Assembly: GCA_963665215.2 (NCBI GenBank)
Contig: CAXXWW010000002.1
Location: 372,001-436,000 of the forward strand
Reading direction: 5' to 3'
Source: G963665215 sp963665215
GTDB taxonomy: Bacteria > Chloroflexota > Dehalococcoidia > Lucifugimonadales > CAUZJF01
DNA: 64,000 bases
The notes beneath the pieces were generated by a model. The model was not told where the DNA came from. It made no database searches and was given only the letters and a program-made list of their open reading frames with translations. This document shows, in pieces, positions 60,897 to 64,000 of this stretch (position 1 is the stretch's first letter; every line of letters begins with the position of its first letter). The position numbers were made by a program, and so were the translations under genes.

Positions 60897-61849
60897 TTCC
60901 TCACCTGGGCGCGCAGACCTGAATCTGCGGCCTGGTACAATTGCCGCGCTTTTTCGGCGATGCGCTCAGGCGTGAGTCCGAAATACTCGCGCGCGTATTC
61001 CTGCTCGCCCGCATCGTGCATGAAGGTGTCCGCCGTGCCGATGCGGCGGAATCGGGCCCTCTGACCCGGGTGATCGGACAGCCACTCGGCGATGCCGCCG
61101 CCGAGGCCCCCCAGAATGCTGTGCTCCTCGACGCTCACGACGGCGGAGTACCTGGAGAAGACTTCTCCGAGGAGCCGTCCATCCAGCGGCTTGACGGTGT
61201 GGAAGCTGACAACCTGCGCGGAGATTCCGCTCTTTGCGAGCTCGTCGGCCGCCCGCACCGCGCCGGGCAGCATATTGCCCGTGGCAAGAAGGCAGACGTC
61301 CGTTCCGGGGCGAACGACTATTCCCTTGCCGATCTCGAACTCCGGGGTCTGCTCGTGTATAACCGGCTCCCCTCTCTTGCCCAGCCGAATGTACACCGGC
61401 GTCTCACTCGCCAGGGCCTCCCGCAGCGCCAGCCGCACCTCCACCGCATCGCCAGGACATACCACCCTCATATGCGGAAGCGCGCGCATGAAGGCGAGGT
61501 CTTCGCACGAATGGTGTGTGGCACCCAGGGAAGCGTACGACAGACCTCCTCCAACCCCCACAAGTGTCACCGCCAGGTTTTGGTAACAGACATCAACCCG
61601 GATCTGCTCCAGGCAGCGTGTGGTCACGAAGGGTGTGATCGTATAGACCACCGGCCGAAGCCCGCAGAGCGCCATGCCGGCCGCCACGCTTACCATGTTG
61701 GCCTCGGCCACGCCGGTGTTCAGGAACCGGCCTGGGTAGAGCGCCTTGTAGTCATCAAAAAGCCGGTTGCCTATGTCCCCTGAGAGCAGCACGATGCGCT
61801 CGTCCTTTGCTGCGAGCTCGGTAACCTCCAGAGCAAAGGCGTTTCTCAT
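60893..61849 (-). CDS. Transketolase, C-terminal (pyrimidine-binding) subunit
   Basis: The 318-residue protein corresponds to the second half of transketolase: RNAFALEVTELAAKDERIVL, LSGDIGNRLFDDYKALYPGR, NTGVAEANMVSVAAGMALCG (with the ThDP-activating Glu) and GGGLSYASLGATHHSCEDLA. The C-terminal domain has SAVVSVEEHSILGGLGGGIA. It overlaps the N-terminal subunit gene by four bases (ATGA). Split transketolases of this kind occur both in pentose metabolism and in surface-polysaccharide clusters; its place here argues for the latter. Confidence 0.9.
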   Translation of the reverse strand: MRNAFALEVTELAAKDERIVLLSGDIGNRLFDDYKALYPGRFLNTGVAEANMVSVAAGMALCGLRPVVYTITPFVTTRCLEQIRVDVCYQNLAVTLVGVGGGLSYASLGATHHSCEDLAFMRALPHMRVVCPGDAVEVRLALREALASETPVYIRLGKRGEPVIHEQTPEFEIGKGIVVRPGTDVCLLATGNMLPGAVRAADELAKSGISAQVVSFHTVKPLDGRLLGEVFSRYSAVVSVEEHSILGGLGGGIAEWLSDHPGQRARFRRIGTADTFMHDAGEQEYAREYFGLTPERIAEKARQLYQAADSGLRAQVRN

Positions 61850-62688
61850 GACAGCCCGAGCTCCGCCTTGGCCCTCTGAAGCTCACCCGCGTCGGGACTC
61901 CGGTAGTGCCAGTTGTTGTCGTCCTCCATGAAGGATATGCCCTTGCCCTTTACGGTATGGGCTACTATCGCAACCGGCTTGCCTGACCCGTCCGGCACAT
62001 TCCTGACCGCGTCCACCAGCGCCCCCATGTCGTGGCCATCCACCTCATAGGCGCTCCAGCCGAACGCCTCCCACTTTTGCCTGAGAGGCCGAAGCGCCAT
62101 CACGTCATCGCTTTTTCCGGTGGCCTGCCACTTGTTGTAGTCGATGATGACCGCAACACTATCGAGCTCATGGGCCGGCGCGAACATAGCCGCCTCCCAG
62201 ACCGAGCCTTCGTTGCACTCGCCATCACTCATCGCGACGAAGACGCGAAAGGAGTGGCCCTGTATCCGTCCGGCAAGAGCCATTCCTAGGCCAAGGGAAA
62301 GCCCGTGTCCCAGCGACCCAGTGGCGGCCTCTACACCTGGCATGCACCCCGGACTGGGCTGCTCGGCGAGCTTTCCACCAGCCTCGGCGAAGGTGCGGAG
62401 CTCCTCGATAGGGAAGAAACCTCGATGCGCAAGGGTGGCGTAGAGCGTTGATGCCGCATGCCCCTTGCTGAGAATAAACCGGTCGCGGTACGGGTCTTGT
62501 GGTTTCTCCGGATCAATGTCCAAGGTGCCCCAGTAGACCGCGACCAGGATGTCGACGCATGACAGCGATGATCCAAGGTGTGGTGTCCCGGCCTTGTGCG
62601 ACATCTCGCAGAGATTTCCGCGAATCCGCCGCGCTACGGCCTCAAGCTCACCAAGGCCATTACTTGAAATGGTAGCCGTTGGACTCAT
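61846..62688 (-). CDS. Transketolase, N-terminal (ThDP-diphosphate-binding) subunit
   Basis: The 280-residue protein is the first half of transketolase: KAGTPHLGSSLSCVDILVAV, LDIDPEKPQDPYRDRFILSK, GHAASTLYATLAHRGFF, GSLGHGLSLGLGMALAGRIQ, and the ThDP motif MSDGECNEGSVWEAAMFAPA ending in IIDYNKWQ. It works as a complex with the C-terminal subunit. Transketolase could supply sedoheptulose-7-phosphate, or add a two-carbon branch to a keto sugar. The neighbouring SIS isomerase makes the first idea attractive (inference). Confidence 0.9.
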   Translation of the reverse strand: MSPTATISSNGLGELEAVARRIRGNLCEMSHKAGTPHLGSSLSCVDILVAVYWGTLDIDPEKPQDPYRDRFILSKGHAASTLYATLAHRGFFPIEELRTFAEAGGKLAEQPSPGCMPGVEAATGSLGHGLSLGLGMALAGRIQGHSFRVFVAMSDGECNEGSVWEAAMFAPAHELDSVAVIIDYNKWQATGKSDDVMALRPLRQKWEAFGWSAYEVDGHDMGALVDAVRNVPDGSGKPVAIVAHTVKGKGISFMEDDNNWHYRSPDAGELQRAKAELGLS

Positions 62689-62721
62689 GTGGGGAGCCCC
62701 ATCAGGCGCGCGCTCTCGGCT

Positions 62722-63738
62722 TCACGTCAGGTTGGATGCCTGCATGGTCTTGATGTTGTAGTAGCGCGTGTCGCTCATCGAGTTGGGGAGTATGCCCGCG
62801 CGAAGAGCGGCGGCAAGGTCCTGTACCGCGTTCTCGACTGTCCGTTTGGGCAGGAAGCCCAGCTCACGCCTGATCTTCGCCGACGAGATGTGGTAGGAGC
62901 GCATGTCATCGGACGGGGTCGTCACGATCTCGATCTCTTCTGGTCCTGGCGAAGAGCGCCTGAGAGTATCGCGGACAGTCTCGGCGATCTGTAAGATGGT
63001 GCGGTTCTCGTAGCCCGCATTGAAGGTCTCACCGGCTATCCGCTCGTCCGGAGCCTCCAGCAGCGTCGAATACAGATCGACCATGTCGTCGATGTGAATG
63101 TTGGGTCTCATCTGTGTGCCGCCGAAGACCTTGATGCTACCCAGGGTTACCGCATGGTTGGTCAGGATATTGACGGCCAGGTCAAGCCGCTGGCGAGGCG
63201 AGTAACCGCAGACAGTCGCCGGCCGAATGACCACCGTAGTAAAGTCGGGCGACTGGTGCTCGAGGAGTATTGGCTCGCACAGACCCTTGTACTTGTTGTA
63301 GTCCGTGATGGGTACGAGGGGATGGTCCTCCGTCACGTTTTCGGCGTCGCTTACGCCATACACGCTGGACGTGGATGCATAGATGAACCGCCGGACTCCG
63401 CTTGCCTTACTGATTTCGACAAGAGGACGGAATGCGTCGTAGTTGATTGCCCGGCTCAAAGCGGGGTTGAGCTCGAAGCTTGGGTCGTTGGAGATGCACG
63501 CCAGATGGATGACCTGATCACAGCCATGTAGGACCCTCTTGAGCCCTTCCTCGTCTCGGATGTCCCCCTTTACCTGCTCCAGTCTGGGGTTGTCCTTCAC
63601 CGAATCCAAGACATTCTCGCCGAAGAGGTACAGGTCAAGCACCTTTACTCTGTAGCCACGCTCGAGGAGCCTTGGCACAAGAGCGGTGCCTACGTATCCC
63701 GCCCCGCCGGTAACCAGGACCGCTCCGTCAGTCGTCAT
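62722..63738 (-). CDS. NAD-dependent sugar epimerase/dehydratase
   Basis: A 338-residue SDR with GAVLVTGGAGYVGTALVPRL, HLACISNDPSFELNPALSRA, RRFIYASTSSVYGVSDAENV, an unusual catalytic YNKYKGLCEP (YxxxK kept as Y-N-K-Y-K) and RPATVCGYSPRQRLDLAVNI. The HLACISNDPSFELNP form is seen in epimerases of heptose and O-antigen clusters. The substrate is not fixed by sequence. It lies between the SIS isomerase and the transketolase. Confidence 0.84.
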   Translation of the reverse strand: MTTDGAVLVTGGAGYVGTALVPRLLERGYRVKVLDLYLFGENVLDSVKDNPRLEQVKGDIRDEEGLKRVLHGCDQVIHLACISNDPSFELNPALSRAINYDAFRPLVEISKASGVRRFIYASTSSVYGVSDAENVTEDHPLVPITDYNKYKGLCEPILLEHQSPDFTTVVIRPATVCGYSPRQRLDLAVNILTNHAVTLGSIKVFGGTQMRPNIHIDDMVDLYSTLLEAPDERIAGETFNAGYENRTILQIAETVRDTLRRSSPGPEEIEIVTTPSDDMRSYHISSAKIRRELGFLPKRTVENAVQDLAAALRAGILPNSMSDTRYYNIKTMQASNLT

Positions 63739-63814
63739 TCGTCTTCGCTCGGAGATGGACTGGGCAGACTCGGGCTGGCGCTCTTGTCGAGGTGGTTGGG
63801 CCCGTCGCAGGGGT

Positions 63815-64000
63815 TCACTTCAGCCCCTCACCGTCGGCGTCCTCCCTGACGAGACTCGCGGCCCGATCGATCATGAAGTGGGCCAGCGCGGCGTGTGCAG
63901 TTTCGACGTAGCCGTATACATCGGAATCCACGTAGAAGTTAAGGTCCCCGAGGCGACGAAGGGGGTTGTCCGGGCTGAACCCGGATAGAGTTATGACGCC
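63815..64000 (-). CDS. SIS-domain sugar-phosphate isomerase (GmhA-like), C-terminal part (start beyond window)
   Basis: The last 61 residues are visible: GVITLSGFSPDNPLRRLGDL, NFYVDSDVYGYVETAHAALA and HFMIDRAASL. This fits the C-terminal part of SIS-domain isomerases of the phosphoheptose isomerase type (VITLTGFDG..L..LGD.N..V.S..Y..VE..H). GmhA converts sedoheptulose-7-phosphate to heptose-7-phosphate. The identification rests on a short piece, so the family is likely but the substrate is not certain. Confidence 0.65.
   Translation of the reverse strand, partial: GVITLSGFSPDNPLRRLGDLNFYVDSDVYGYVETAHAALAHFMIDRAASLVREDADGEGLK

Overview
This is a GC-rich bacterial chromosome segment dominated by genes for a surface or capsular polysaccharide and heavily loaded with insertion sequences. 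No rRNA or tRNA gene was found, so the host can only be inferred. A DUF4012 protein, a UbiA-type decaprenyl-phosphate phosphoribosyltransferase homologue, a PGF-pre-PGF-like lipoprotein, a SAGNALKHG-type hypothetical protein and apparent leaderless promoters together suggest Chloroflexota (Dehalococcoidia/SAR202-like). Confidence in that assignment is low to moderate.

Layout. 0-21 kb is an accessory, IS-rich zone. It holds the 3' end of a manC-type mannose-1-phosphate guanylyltransferase/mannose-6-phosphate isomerase, and three near-identical 1719-bp IS1380-family elements. One element splits a hypothetical gene, one sits inside an older IS256-family relic, and one lies next to an acyl-CoA-ligase remnant. 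The zone also has an IS1595-type transposase, a Gfo/Idh/MocA pseudogene, a UbiA prenyltransferase, a stand-alone RAM domain, a thermonuclease-like lipoprotein, an Ig-like repeat lipoprotein and a frameshifted DUF4012 protein. 21.2-26.9 kb (plus strand) is an exopolysaccharide operon: an EPS-associated MarR-like regulator, a NusG/RfaH-like antiterminator, UDP-glucose dehydrogenase, UDP-glucuronate decarboxylase, an initiating sugar-phosphate transferase and an NAD-dependent epimerase. 27-64 kb (minus strand, transcribed from beyond the right edge) is one long sugar-modification and glycosyl-transfer cluster. It meets the plus-strand operon convergently at 26.9 kb.

How the genes fit together. 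The right part (58-64 kb) has a SIS-domain isomerase, an epimerase, a split transketolase, an alcohol dehydrogenase, a HAD phosphatase, an APH-like kinase and a GDP-mannose-dehydratase-like SDR. These are followed by two methyltransferases, a RmlD-like reductase and a NovU/TylCIII-like C-methyltransferase. This is plausibly a pathway to a modified, possibly heptose-derived or branched, sugar. The middle part (31-53 kb) has six GT4 and two GT2 glycosyltransferases, two AsnB-type amidotransferases, a GDP-mannose/UDP-glucose dehydrogenase, a bi-domain oxidoreductase, a non-hydrolysing UDP-GlcNAc 2-epimerase and a D-glucuronyl C5-epimerase. Together they suggest an acidic, amidated, uronate-containing polymer. 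No Wzx, Wzy or ABC exporter is visible. The Wzz chain-length gene is reduced to a 5' stub by an IS256-family element.

Three identical 1237-bp IS630-family elements each sit exactly at a CTAG that is the TAG stop codon of a minus-strand gene, so they separate operon neighbours without damaging a protein. All three carry the same A9 run that splits the transposase into two frames.
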